Source: Verrucomicrobiales bacterium
GTDB taxonomy: Bacteria; Verrucomicrobiota; Verrucomicrobiia; Verrucomicrobiales; SLCJ01
NCBI GenBank assembly: GCA_024636835.1
Contig: JAGXGH010000075.1
Location: forward strand, 24,671-88,670
Direction: 5' to 3'
Length of the DNA stretch: 64,000 nt
Made by a program: the position numbers and the translations under genes. Positions 33,999-44,041 of the stretch are shown one piece after another. The notes under the pieces were generated by a model, which saw only the letters and a list, made by a program, of their open reading frames with translations, did no database searches and was not told where the DNA came from. Positions within the stretch are counted from its first letter, which is position 1, and each line of letters begins with the position of its first letter.

Positions 33999-35225
33999 AT
34001 GACTACACCCATGACCGAATCTTCTTCATCCCCTGCCCTCGCTACCGTCGAGGAACTCCTCGATGACATCCGCGCAGGACGCATGGTCATCCTCACCGAC
34101 GACGAAGCCCGCGAAAACGAAGGCGACCTGATCATGGCTGCCGAGCACGCCACGCCTGAGGCCATCAATTTCATGGCAACCCATGCCCGTGGACTCATCT
34201 GCGCGCCCGTCACTAAGGAACGCGCCGGACAGCTTGGGATGCCACCAATGGTGCAGCATAACCGCGAAAGCCACCGCACTCGCTTCACCGTTTCCGTCGA
34301 CGCCGCATCGGGAATCACCACCGGCATCAGCGCCGCCGACCGCTCGAAAACCATCACGCTACTCGCTGACCCAAGCGCCACCGAGCACGATCTCGTCCAA
34401 CCTGGTCACATCTTCCCTCTCGAATCACTTCAAGGCGGCGTGCTGCGTCGCGCCGGACATACCGAAGCCGCCGTCGACCTCGCCCGCATGGCAGGACTCC
34501 AACCCGCCGGTGTGATCTGTGAAATCATGAACGAAGACGGCAGCATGGCGCGCCTACCTCAACTTCTAAAATTCGCGGAAAAACATCAGATCAGAATCGG
34601 CACGATCAAATCGCTCATCGAATATCGCAGCGAGCGCGAACAGCTGGTCGAAAAGGAAGAAGTCATTAAAATGCCGACCGATTGGGGCGAGTTCGACCTT
34701 CATCTCTACCGCTCCACCATCGACGACAACCACCATCTCGCACTCACCAAAGGCGAGATCCGAGCCGACACACCAACACTCGTCCGCGTTCACTCGGAAT
34801 GCCTCACCGGAGATGTGTTCATGTCCCAGCGCTGTGACTGCGGCGGTCAACTCCACGCCGCGATGAAGCGCATTCAAGACGAAGGCGCAGGCGTGCTCCT
34901 TTACATGCGTCAAGAAGGACGCGGCATCGGCCTAGCCGCCAAACTTAAAGCCTACAAGCTTCAGGAGCAGGGGTTCGACACCGTCGAAGCCAATGAAAAA
35001 CTCGGCTACCCCGCAGACCTCCGCGACTACGGCACCGGCGCACAAATTCTCTACGATCTCGGCGTTCGTCAGATCCGCCTGATGACCAACAATCCCAAGA
35101 AAATCGTCGGCATCGGCGGGCACAAACTCTCCGTCGTCGAGCAAGTCCCCATTGTCCAAATCCCCAACCAGCACAACGAGAAATACCTCCGGACAAAAAA
35201 AGACCGCATGGGCCATATCCTATAG
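33999..35225 (+). CDS. ribBA: Bifunctional DHBP synthase / GTP cyclohydrolase II
   Basis: A 408-residue fusion for two early riboflavin steps. The N-terminal half (RibB, 3,4-dihydroxy-2-butanone 4-phosphate synthase) has GRMVILTDDEARENEGDLIMAAE and a full C-terminal GHTEAAVDLARMAG. The C-terminal half (RibA) has the zinc motif CLTGDVFMSQRCDCG, MRQEGRGIGL and RLMTNNPKK. All catalytic blocks are present in both halves, so both reactions should work. It follows the nuclease-like gene by 57 bp on the same strand. No FMN riboswitch is apparent before it. Confidence 0.97.
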   Translation: MTTPMTESSSSPALATVEELLDDIRAGRMVILTDDEARENEGDLIMAAEHATPEAINFMATHARGLICAPVTKERAGQLGMPPMVQHNRESHRTRFTVSVDAASGITTGISAADRSKTITLLADPSATEHDLVQPGHIFPLESLQGGVLRRAGHTEAAVDLARMAGLQPAGVICEIMNEDGSMARLPQLLKFAEKHQIRIGTIKSLIEYRSEREQLVEKEEVIKMPTDWGEFDLHLYRSTIDDNHHLALTKGEIRADTPTLVRVHSECLTGDVFMSQRCDCGGQLHAAMKRIQDEGAGVLLYMRQEGRGIGLAAKLKAYKLQEQGFDTVEANEKLGYPADLRDYGTGAQILYDLGVRQIRLMTNNPKKIVGIGGHKLSVVEQVPIVQIPNQHNEKYLRTKKDRMGHIL

Positions 35226-35236
35226 TCACCGCTCAC

Positions 35237-35298
35237 ACCGCTTTCGAATAAAACCCTGACTTTTCGCCTTTCGCCGCGCACAAGTTGTTCACGATCAG
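35237..35298. repeat. Dispersed intergenic repeat, pair with 27337-27392 (copy 2)
   Basis: It has the same ordered words as the copy after pgi (TTTCGAATAAAA, CGCCGCGCACAAGT, TCACGATCA), with a 7-base tandem insertion. Directly after ribBA. The rest of 35299-35494 has no gene; TTGCCT (35343) and TATTTA (35366) with a 17-base spacer could be a weak promoter for the giant gene. Confidence 0.7.
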
Positions 35299-35494
35299 CT
35301 AGTAGGACAGCTAATTAAGGACGTGTTGCGCATCAAATTACCTTGCCTCGATTTAGTTTGTGATGTATTTACGAGGTCATTACATATCTGTGCGCCTAAA
35401 GGATTATCTACTCATCCATTGATGCGGAACGAAGTGTCCGCTCAGTTGCGAACTTCGATCCATCTTGGCAAGATCTAATAAACTCGAACAACTC

Positions 35495-38400
35495 ATGAAA
35501 TCCCCCTCATTCTCCATGAGTAGACTCGTTCTGCTTTCTGTAGCAACGTGCTTACTCCTCTCTGGTTTCGTATTCGGGCAACAACCCGAGCGCAAGGTTT
35601 TTGGAAAGAATCATCCGTTTACCTTGGAGGAACTTCCAGCCGGACGATTGAAAGCGAAACTCAAAACCCTTGAGCCAAAAGCCAAGGCCAAGGCCATCGC
35701 TTGGTTGCACGAATTCAGCTTCCCGAAGACCGATGCCGAAAACCACCTGCGCGTGGACAATAATGGCGGCATCTTCATCGTGTGCCCACTGGATAGCTGT
35801 GATAGTTGCGGCAAAGATCAACACCACGATCACCACGGAGAGACTTACGCTGGCTCCGAACCCGCCGGTGAAGCGACGGAAGTCGATCCGAATACCTCTT
35901 CCGCATCAGAGCCGGAAGTCGCCATGGCGCCGGTGCCCGTCAGTGCCCCGCCGGTCTACAATTCCAAGCCCGCTGCCCCCTACCACATTTATCTCGACTT
36001 CAACGGCGCTTATGTAACAGGCAAGCAATGGACGGAAACGGACGGCACCACAACTTGGTCGACTTGGGATTGCGAAGCATGGAGTACCGACACCGACCGT
36101 ACCACGTTCAGCGATTCCGAACAAACGGAAATCCGTCGGATGTGGGAACGTGTGGCAGAGGACTACGCGCCATTCAACGTCAACGTGACCACGGATGTCA
36201 CCTACGACGTGGATAACTACACGGGCGACAAAAACAAAGTCGGTTGGCTCTTGATCACACCTACCACGGATAAAAACGGCGCGCGTTGCCCTCACTATGG
36301 TTCTGGTGGGGTGGCATACGTGGGTGTCTTCGGGCGAAGCGACTACTTTTCCCGTTATCAACCCGCCTGGGTCACTCCCATGGGCACCGCCAATAGCGCC
36401 GAGGCCGCGTCCCACGAAATGGGGCATAACATTGGACTCTCCCACGATGGCCTGACCACAGGAGCGGCATACTACGGCGGTCACGCCGCCACCTCATCCG
36501 CGCCATCATGGGGGCCGATTATGGGGACCGGTTACAACCGAAATGTTTCCCAATGGTCAAAATCCAGCGAATATTACAACGGCAACGAGCCACAGGACGA
36601 TCTTTCCATCATCGCCGGCAAAATCACTTACCGCGCGGACGATCACGGAACAACATTCGGAACCGCCACACCATGGCTCACCGTGCCGGTAAACCAGCCA
36701 GGTATCGTGGAAAGAACCAATAGCCAGGATGTTTTCACGTTTAACTCAGCCGCAGGATCTGTCTCCTTCAATGCCAGCACTTACCGCAGCTCAAGCCAGA
36801 CCTGGGGTGGAAACCTCGACGTCCTGCTCGAGCTTTACAACGAGTCCCAAACCATCGTCGCATCCAGCAACCCAGCAGCCGACACCAACGCTTCGATCTC
36901 GACTACGGTTCCCGCCGGCAGATATTATCTGGTTTTGAAACCGACTGGCACGGGCTCACCGCTTAACAGCACGCCTTCGGGTTACTCGGTTTACGGTTCA
37001 TTGGGGCAATACACCATTACCGGTAACTTCATCCCGGACGATGGGGTTTTCCTCAGCTCTCCGGGTGGAGGAGAATCGTGGCTCATCGGTGCGACCTACG
37101 ACATTACCTGGGGATCCGCCATCGGTGGAAATGTGAAAATTGAACTCCTCAAAAACGGATCACTGCACTCCACCATCGTCGCCAGCACCCAGAACGATGG
37201 TTCCTACCTGTGGACGATTCCGACCGATCAGACTTCGGGAAGCGACTACAAAATCAGAATCACCAGTGTCGAGCAGCCGAGTAAATCGGACGAAAGCGCG
37301 ACCAACTTTTCCATCACCGCGGATCCTCTCGGGGATGCGCTCGATACCAACGACCTCGGCCTGGTCTGGTCGACTTCCGGCGATTTGCCATGGTTCCTCC
37401 AGACCACCACGACCCAGGATGGCGTCGATGCCGCACAAAGCGGTGCCATCACGCATAGCCAAACATCATCCATGCAAACAACCATCGCCGGCCCGGGTAC
37501 GCTGACGTTCTGGTGGAAGGTGTCCTCCGAGTTGAACTATGATTTCCTGCGCTTCTTCCTCAATGGCGTCGAACAGACTGGATCGCTGGCGAGAATTTCC
37601 GGCAATATCGATTGGGTGAGGAAGACGGTCAACATCCCGACCGGCAACAACGTCGTCGAGTGGCGCTACACGAAGGACGGCAGCGTGGACGGCAACGCCA
37701 ACACCGCATGGGTTGATCAGCTTGTTTTCACACCGACTTCCTCTCCACTCATTGTAGTTGAACAACCGGCTGGTACAGGTCTCACGGATGGGGCATCGAC
37801 CGTCAACTTCGGATCGGTAAACTTGGGCAGTTCGACACAGCGGACTTTCACCATACGCAACAACGGAACGGAGGTTCTCACCGGGCTGGCGCTCAGCAAG
37901 AGTGGCACGCATAGCGCGGATTATACCCTCGGCAGCCTATCTGCTAGCACTTTGATACCCGGTGCCAACACCACATTCACCATCGACTTCGCGCCTGGCG
38001 TCGCAGGCACCCGCACGGCCTCTCTCCAAATCGCCAGCAATGATGCCATTCGAAACCCTTTCGACATCAACCTCACCGGCAATGGCCTTGGCCCCGGCAC
38101 CCTCTCCGTCGCGGGCACTGGCGGTTTAACTTCGTCCGGCAATTACGGCGGCCCCTTCTCACCATCCTCGATCCAATACACCCTCAGCAATCCGGGCGGC
38201 ACCTCGATCAACTGGACGGCGGGCAAAACCCAGAGCTGGGTCGATCTCAGCGCGACATCCGGCACCCTTGCCTCGGGTGCCAGCACCACCGTCACCGTTA
38301 CCATCAACGCCAGCGCCAACTCACTGAACGTCAGTAGCTACACTGACACGGTAACTTTCACCAACACCACCAACAGCAACGGCACTACCACGCGCGCTAT

Positions 38401-41400
38401 GGCGCTAACCGTCAATCCCGCACCAGCCACCGTCACCCTGGGCAACCTTTCGCAAACCTACGACGGAACGCCGAAATCAGTTTCGGTCACCACCAATCCG
38501 GTAGGGCTAGCGACCAATGTCACTTACGGCGGCTCGGGAACACCCCCAACAACCGCGGGCACCTACGCTGTGGTCGCCACCCTTACCAATCCGAATTACA
38601 CCGGCAGCGATTCGAAAAATCTGGTGATCGCCAAAGCCGCGCAGACCATCACCTTCAACGCTCTGGATAACGTTAGCGATGACGCGCTACCCTTCGAGTT
38701 GACAGGCTCGGCGAGTTCGGGTCTTGCGGTCTCCTACTCCAGCTCGAACACCGGGGTGGCGACAGTTTCCGGAAGCACAGTCGCCATTAACGGCTCAGGC
38801 GTGACCACGATCACCGCCTCGCAGCCCGGTAATATTAATTACCAAGCCGCCACACCGGTCGACCAGTCTCTGACTGTGTTCCAAACCAATCTGGCCAATG
38901 CGGTAATCTACGAGCCATTCGATGACGCCAACGCCACAATCACCGGCAACACACCCGGCAAGGGACTCTCCGGAACATGGTCGGGCAGCGGAACCGTGGT
39001 TGCGAATTCCCTCGCCTACGGAGACCTCACCGCAGGCACGGGGAACACGGTATCGATCAACACTCAAAACGCTTATGCATCCACCGGCACCACCCTCAGT
39101 ACGAGCGGGCTATTGAATGATGGCGCGAGCTTGTGGTTCAGTGCCCTCGTCCGCACAGGTGGCGAAATCGCCACAAACGGCGACCTCGGCTTCGCACTGG
39201 GAACCGATCAGATCGGCAGCGCAAACAATCTACCGGTCGCGAACAGCGGTCAGGCCCTCGGCTTCACCTTCAAGGATAATCAGTTGCGAGCCAGCCAGTG
39301 GGTTCCCGGCAGCCTGATTCGCAGTACCTCCAACAACGGCAACGCCGCCAGCCCCGGAATCTTGTATTTCATCGTCGGAAAAATCACCTGGGGCGCGGAT
39401 TCGGAGACCATTGAAATCTACCGCCCGACCACCAACCTAAGCTTGGGCAGCCCGGTATCGACTTACACAACTCCGACCAATCTCGACCAATCGCTGTTTA
39501 ATACGATTTCCTTCGGCAGCAAATCAGCCGACCCCGCCCACCTTTTCGACGAGATCCGCTTCGGCACAACCTACGAGTCGGTGATCGGACTTGGTGAGGC
39601 CATTCCCGGATATCTCGCGGTAACGTCTACCGACAACCTCTCCGCCTCGGGACTCGTCGGCGGACAGTTCTCTCCCTCATCCATCAATTACACCCTCCGT
39701 AATCCCGGCTCCGATCCCATCAACTGGACCGCCGGCAAGACTGCCGGCTGGGTCGATCTCAGCGCTGCGGGTGGCACCCTCGCAGGAGGTGCAAACACTA
39801 CCGTCACCGTCTCCATCAACGACAACGCGCTCTCATTGGCCGCCGGCGTTTACAACGACACCGTCACCTTCACTAACACCACCAATAACGACGGAAACAC
39901 CACTCGCGCAGTTGCCCTCACGATCAACGAGCCCGCCACTTACACCATCAACTACGAAGGCAATAGTAATACCACTGGCAGTGCGCCAGCCAGCCAGACC
40001 AAGACCGAAAATATCGATCTGACTCTTGCCGATTCGGGTTCTTTGCTCAAAACCGGATACACCTTCACCGGATGGAACACCGCAGCCAACGGCTCCGGTA
40101 TCAACTACGCCGCCGGCACCTCCTACACCACCAATGCATCCGCAACGCTTTACGCGCAGTGGACAGCCAATATCTACACCGTCACTTTCAACCCGAACGG
40201 AGGCGAAACTCTCGACCCCGCGAGTAAACAGGTAAGCTATGATTCCTCCTATGGCGCCTTGGCGACGGTTGCTCGCACGGGCTACACCTTCAACGGGTGG
40301 TTCACCGCCGCCTCGGGAGGCAGCCTGGTCACCACCTCCACTCCAGTGACGGCCACAGCAAATCATACCTTGTATGCCCAATGGACGATCAACTCCTACA
40401 CCGTCTCCTATAATGGCAGCGACAACACGGACGGTTCTCCGCCGAGCAACCAAACCAAGATCTATGGAATCAATCTGACGCTTTCAGACCAAGGATCGTT
40501 AGTCAAATCAGGCTACACGTTTACCGGATGGAACACCGCAGCCAACGGCTCCGGCACAAGCTACGCCGCCGGGGCTTCTTACACCGCCAATGCATCCGCA
40601 ACACTTTACGCGCAGTGGACAGCCAATATCTACACCGTCACCTTCGACCCGAATGGCGGCGTAACCCCCGATCCGACCAGCAAACTGGTGACCTACGATG
40701 CAAGCTACGATGCACTCGCGACCACCACACGCGACGGGTACAACTTCAATGGCTGGTTCACCGCCGCTCAGGGAGGTAGTCAGGTGACCACCGGCACCAT
40801 CGTCTCCATCGCCGGGAACCACACGCTCTTTGCCCAGTGGTCAGAACTCAACGTGGGAATCAATGTAAGCCGCAACGCGAACCTCATCGCGGTGGGCGGC
40901 TACGACGCGGTGGAAGCCAGCTCCGTGGGTGCCGGGGCAAAATTGAATTACGACATCGCCAACGGCGGAACCGACACCCTCACCCTCGAAGGGGCCGTGA
41001 TCTCCGGCGAGAACAACTGCGTGGTTGCCATCGACAGCCAACCCTCTTCCACGGTTTCACCGGCAAACCTCACCGACATGATCTTAACCGCCACCCCGAG
41101 TGCGGCGGGGCCATGGAGCTTCACTATTTCCATCGCCAACAACCACCCCGAGAAAAACCCCTACCGATGGACGGTATACGGTGTGGCGGCAAGTTCGATT
41201 ACCGCTGTTTTGACTGCGGTTGCAGACACCTACATCGAAGCGTCTAAATCGACAGTGAACAGCAACTACGGCTCGCAAACCAGCTTCAGTATCTTCAACG
41301 GCACAAGAGGAATTAACAGTGATCACCGCTACGGCTTGCTGCGCTTTGATCTCTCCACCATCCCTCCGAATGCTGCGATCAACCAGGCCTCCCTCGGCTT

Positions 41401-42514
41401 TGTCCAAAGCAACAGCTTCTCCGGCTTGGTCGATATTTATGAAGTGACCGGTTTGTGGGTAGAAACAGCTGCCAATTGGAACAACAGCAACACTCTGGTC
41501 GGGAACGCTACATTCGGTTCGGAATCCGCCTTGGGAACGATCGGAGACAGTGTGCCTAACATCGTGCTCAATGACACGGGCCTCGCCAAAGTGCAAAGCT
41601 GGCTGGCAACGCCCACCTCTAACCATGGGTTCGGAGTGAGAACCACCAATGCTGTAAAAGATCAATATATCAATCTGTTCACCCGCGAGGATAACACAGC
41701 CGCCAACCATCCTAAGCTCACCCTATCCTACGCGGTCGATCCGCAAATCGCCAGGATCCACGTCGCCCGTGACGGGTTGCTTATCCCGAACGGTGGTACG
41801 GATACTGTCTCCGAAGCGGTTTCCATACCCGGAACCCAATTGGCCTACAACATCGCCAACTTGGGCAATATCAATCTGACCCTGACCACGCCCGTCTCGG
41901 TTACAACGGAGTCGAACTGCACGGTGGTAGTCGACACTCAACCTACCAACAGCGTGGCAGCATCCGCGCTTACCAGCATGCTTGTCACCATCACGCCTAG
42001 CTCCGCAGGAGTCTGGTCAGCCAACCTGACGATACAGAGCAGCGACCTTGATCAGCCCACCTACAGCTGGACCATCAGTGGCACGAGCTCGAGTGCCTTC
42101 GACATCTGGGCCGGCAACGATGGCGGTAACGAAACAACCATCACCTTCGACGGGGATGCCAACAACGACGGCGTGGCAGACGGCATGGCGTGGCTACTCG
42201 GTTCCACCAACCCCGCTGATAACGCAAGTTCCCGCTTGCCTCTGGCAGGCGAGAACAGTGGAAAGTTGATCGTGAGCTTCGATTGCCTCAAATCCTCTCA
42301 GCGTGGAACAGCGACGCTGCATTTCCAGCATAGCAACAGCCTTGCGCCGGGCTCGTGGACCAGCGTCGAAGTTCCAGAAACCAGCGGCACCGTCAATGGT
42401 GTGACATTCATTGTCGACCCTCTACCGGATTCAAACATCAATCGCGTCCAAGCCACGGCCGGTGGAGCTGGCAGATTGTTTGGACGTCTCAGCGCCAGCT
42501 TGCCGCAGCCCTGA
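35495..42514 (+). CDS. Giant secreted multidomain protein with HExxH metallopeptidase domain
   Basis: A 2339-residue exported protein; ATG 35495 opens a signal peptide (MSRLVLLSVATCLLLSGFVFG). A His/Asp/Cys-rich stretch (about 105-130) precedes a zincin-type domain with HEMGHNIGLSHDG (first His about 307). A pre-peptidase C-terminal-like domain and a Ser-Thr-rich GPI-type domain (SPGGGESWLIGATYDITW) follow. Then come a choice-of-anchor D/DUF1573-like domain, two BACON-like repeats, an MBG-type domain, a LamG-like segment, four InlB B-type repeats (about 1515-1785), a DNRLRE domain (about 1907-2080) and a C-terminal module. Likely a surface or secreted protease/adhesin. A TTG in frame at 35465 is less likely as start. 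Confidence 0.88.
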   Translation: MKSPSFSMSRLVLLSVATCLLLSGFVFGQQPERKVFGKNHPFTLEELPAGRLKAKLKTLEPKAKAKAIAWLHEFSFPKTDAENHLRVDNNGGIFIVCPLDSCDSCGKDQHHDHHGETYAGSEPAGEATEVDPNTSSASEPEVAMAPVPVSAPPVYNSKPAAPYHIYLDFNGAYVTGKQWTETDGTTTWSTWDCEAWSTDTDRTTFSDSEQTEIRRMWERVAEDYAPFNVNVTTDVTYDVDNYTGDKNKVGWLLITPTTDKNGARCPHYGSGGVAYVGVFGRSDYFSRYQPAWVTPMGTANSAEAASHEMGHNIGLSHDGLTTGAAYYGGHAATSSAPSWGPIMGTGYNRNVSQWSKSSEYYNGNEPQDDLSIIAGKITYRADDHGTTFGTATPWLTVPVNQPGIVERTNSQDVFTFNSAAGSVSFNASTYRSSSQTWGGNLDVLLELYNESQTIVASSNPAADTNASISTTVPAGRYYLVLKPTGTGSPLNSTPSGYSVYGSLGQYTITGNFIPDDGVFLSSPGGGESWLIGATYDITWGSAIGGNVKIELLKNGSLHSTIVASTQNDGSYLWTIPTDQTSGSDYKIRITSVEQPSKSDESATNFSITADPLGDALDTNDLGLVWSTSGDLPWFLQTTTTQDGVDAAQSGAITHSQTSSMQTTIAGPGTLTFWWKVSSELNYDFLRFFLNGVEQTGSLARISGNIDWVRKTVNIPTGNNVVEWRYTKDGSVDGNANTAWVDQLVFTPTSSPLIVVEQPAGTGLTDGASTVNFGSVNLGSSTQRTFTIRNNGTEVLTGLALSKSGTHSADYTLGSLSASTLIPGANTTFTIDFAPGVAGTRTASLQIASNDAIRNPFDINLTGNGLGPGTLSVAGTGGLTSSGNYGGPFSPSSIQYTLSNPGGTSINWTAGKTQSWVDLSATSGTLASGASTTVTVTINASANSLNVSSYTDTVTFTNTTNSNGTTTRAMALTVNPAPATVTLGNLSQTYDGTPKSVSVTTNPVGLATNVTYGGSGTPPTTAGTYAVVATLTNPNYTGSDSKNLVIAKAAQTITFNALDNVSDDALPFELTGSASSGLAVSYSSSNTGVATVSGSTVAINGSGVTTITASQPGNINYQAATPVDQSLTVFQTNLANAVIYEPFDDANATITGNTPGKGLSGTWSGSGTVVANSLAYGDLTAGTGNTVSINTQNAYASTGTTLSTSGLLNDGASLWFSALVRTGGEIATNGDLGFALGTDQIGSANNLPVANSGQALGFTFKDNQLRASQWVPGSLIRSTSNNGNAASPGILYFIVGKITWGADSETIEIYRPTTNLSLGSPVSTYTTPTNLDQSLFNTISFGSKSADPAHLFDEIRFGTTYESVIGLGEAIPGYLAVTSTDNLSASGLVGGQFSPSSINYTLRNPGSDPINWTAGKTAGWVDLSAAGGTLAGGANTTVTVSINDNALSLAAGVYNDTVTFTNTTNNDGNTTRAVALTINEPATYTINYEGNSNTTGSAPASQTKTENIDLTLADSGSLLKTGYTFTGWNTAANGSGINYAAGTSYTTNASATLYAQWTANIYTVTFNPNGGETLDPASKQVSYDSSYGALATVARTGYTFNGWFTAASGGSLVTTSTPVTATANHTLYAQWTINSYTVSYNGSDNTDGSPPSNQTKIYGINLTLSDQGSLVKSGYTFTGWNTAANGSGTSYAAGASYTANASATLYAQWTANIYTVTFDPNGGVTPDPTSKLVTYDASYDALATTTRDGYNFNGWFTAAQGGSQVTTGTIVSIAGNHTLFAQWSELNVGINVSRNANLIAVGGYDAVEASSVGAGAKLNYDIANGGTDTLTLEGAVISGENNCVVAIDSQPSSTVSPANLTDMILTATPSAAGPWSFTISIANNHPEKNPYRWTVYGVAASSITAVLTAVADTYIEASKSTVNSNYGSQTSFSIFNGTRGINSDHRYGLLRFDLSTIPPNAAINQASLGFVQSNSFSGLVDIYEVTGLWVETAANWNNSNTLVGNATFGSESALGTIGDSVPNIVLNDTGLAKVQSWLATPTSNHGFGVRTTNAVKDQYINLFTREDNTAANHPKLTLSYAVDPQIARIHVARDGLLIPNGGTDTVSEAVSIPGTQLAYNIANLGNINLTLTTPVSVTTESNCTVVVDTQPTNSVAASALTSMLVTITPSSAGVWSANLTIQSSDLDQPTYSWTISGTSSSAFDIWAGNDGGNETTITFDGDANNDGVADGMAWLLGSTNPADNASSRLPLAGENSGKLIVSFDCLKSSQRGTATLHFQHSNSLAPGSWTSVEVPETSGTVNGVTFIVDPLPDSNINRVQATAGGAGRLFGRLSASLPQP
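40050..40850 (+). repeat. Tandem 456-bp duplication of an InlB B-repeat pair
   Basis: Inside the giant gene, the word GATGGAACACCGCAGCCAAC at 40071 recurs at 40527. The two 456-bp (152-codon) units each contain two InlB-type repeats ending LYAQW or LFAQW. The high DNA identity in the middle of each unit suggests a recent duplication or gene conversion. Confidence 0.8.
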
Positions 42515-42591
42515 TATTGAAATACCTGCAGATCAAAAAGAACCGCATCGGACTCAACTTGTAGTCACGAGGACGAAATCCGTCAAAAGCC

Positions 42592-42615
42592 GGGAGCGCT
42601 GAGCACCAGCTCGGT
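42592..42615. repeat. Dispersed intergenic word shared with 58997-59030
   Basis: CGGGAGCGCTGAGCACCAGC plus TCGG is repeated with one base difference in the spacer after ileS. It lies between the convergent giant gene and the sulfatase. Confidence 0.6.
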
Positions 42616-42640
42616 ACGAATAATCCGATATCAATTTCAG

Positions 42641-44041
42641 CTATCTTCCCTCAACCGGCTTATCAGCAGACGGATAGGGTCGGTCGCCTATAGTTTTCAT
42701 CCACTGACTAAGTTCACCACGTAGCTCGTCCAGAACAGGTTCCAGCTCTGGATCATCCACGCGATTGATGAGTTCAAACGGGTCGACCTGTTGGTCGAAA
42801 AGAAACTCCTCATTAGCGTCGCTAAGGATGAGTTTCCAACGATCACCACGTGCCATGCGGTGGCCTTCACCAAGTTTGCCGCCGACACCGATACATTCAG
42901 AAAACACCGTGTCGCGATGCGAGTTACTAGGATCCTTAAGCAGAGGAAGAAGTGATTTCCCCATGACCGCTTGCGGCGGTGAAGGCGCACCCGCTAGATC
43001 GAGCACCGTTGGGTAGATGTCTAGCGCAGAGACAAGGCTCCGAGTGGATTTTTCCGCTTCGACACCGGCACCAAATGCAAACATCGGCACCCGCACGGAT
43101 TCCTCATGCATGGTGATCTTGTTACCCAGTCCGTGAGAGCCCAGGTGATATCCATTGTCCGACAAAAAGAACACAATGGTGTTTTCCAGCATGCCGGCTT
43201 CGCGAAGCTGCACAGCGAGCTGACCTACCTGATCGTCTAGATGGCTGACGACGGCATAGTAGGCGTGCATGAATACCAGCATCGTCTCCTCATCGCGCGG
43301 CGGACCTGCGGGAAGGTGACCGACATTGTTACGGTAGTCAGAGTCGCGATACAGTGTCTTTTCAGGTGTTCCCTGATTGTTCAGACTCTCGTCCGTAGGC
43401 TCAACAAGAAAGTTCTTCGTCAAGTTGATCGATCCAGACGGATACAAGTTGAGCCACCTTTGCTCTGGTAATAATGGCACGTGCGGTTGACGTGGGGCCA
43501 GCCAGAGAAAAAACGGCTGCTTCCGACCTTTTCTGGATTCGATGAACTCCGACGCTTTTTTGAACGTCGTCACATCGTCGTGACCGGGTAGTTCTTCACC
43601 GATGTCGAAGCCGTAAGATTTTGGATCGCCCAGATGAGACTTACCATAAAACGCCGTTAAATATCCCGCCTTGGTCAAGCGGTTCGGAAGCAATTGCTCG
43701 GCATTGGGAGAATCGTTCCGGTATTTCGCAAAACTCGGTGTATCCAAAGCGACCACCCCATGTTGCTGCGGGAAAAGCCCCGTCATCATCGAAGCTCGAC
43801 TGGCTGCGCAGATGGGGCTCGCAACATATGCCCTCTCAAACGTCATACCACTCGCCGCAAGCGCATCCAAGTGCGGTGTCTTAACTGCTGGATTGTTGTA
43901 GCCAATTGCACCATAAGTTTGATCGTCGGTAAAAATGACAATGATATTCGGTCTGCCGTTATCCTCAGGCGTAGCTTCGCCCGAGATTGCACGACCAAGC
44001 GACATGCCCACCGTTAGAGCGAAAATCATTCTTCTACTCAC
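42641..44041 (-). CDS. Sulfatase (Cys-type, formylglycine-dependent)
   Basis: A 466-residue exported sulfatase with signal peptide (MSRRMIFALTVGMSLGRAISG). The metal site begins IIVIFTDDQTYGAIGY. The signature PICAASRASMMTG gives C78-A-A-S-R82, the C-x-A-x-R form that is converted to formylglycine by an activating enzyme (not in this window). ALDIYPTVLDLAG and the LSDNGYHLGSHGL substrate region are also present. The start GTG 44041 overlaps the marC stop as GTGA; ATG 44029 is the alternative. The substrate is unknown, but such enzymes act on sulfated polysaccharides in marine relatives. Confidence 0.93.
   Translation of the reverse strand: MSRRMIFALTVGMSLGRAISGEATPEDNGRPNIIVIFTDDQTYGAIGYNNPAVKTPHLDALAASGMTFERAYVASPICAASRASMMTGLFPQQHGVVALDTPSFAKYRNDSPNAEQLLPNRLTKAGYLTAFYGKSHLGDPKSYGFDIGEELPGHDDVTTFKKASEFIESRKGRKQPFFLWLAPRQPHVPLLPEQRWLNLYPSGSINLTKNFLVEPTDESLNNQGTPEKTLYRDSDYRNNVGHLPAGPPRDEETMLVFMHAYYAVVSHLDDQVGQLAVQLREAGMLENTIVFFLSDNGYHLGSHGLGNKITMHEESVRVPMFAFGAGVEAEKSTRSLVSALDIYPTVLDLAGAPSPPQAVMGKSLLPLLKDPSNSHRDTVFSECIGVGGKLGEGHRMARGDRWKLILSDANEEFLFDQQVDPFELINRVDDPELEPVLDELRGELSQWMKTIGDRPYPSADKPVEGR

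Noticed and set aside
40050..40850. CRISPR-like regular repeats
   Set aside because: The periodicity is protein-coding (InlB repeats), with a 456-bp unit and no spacers.
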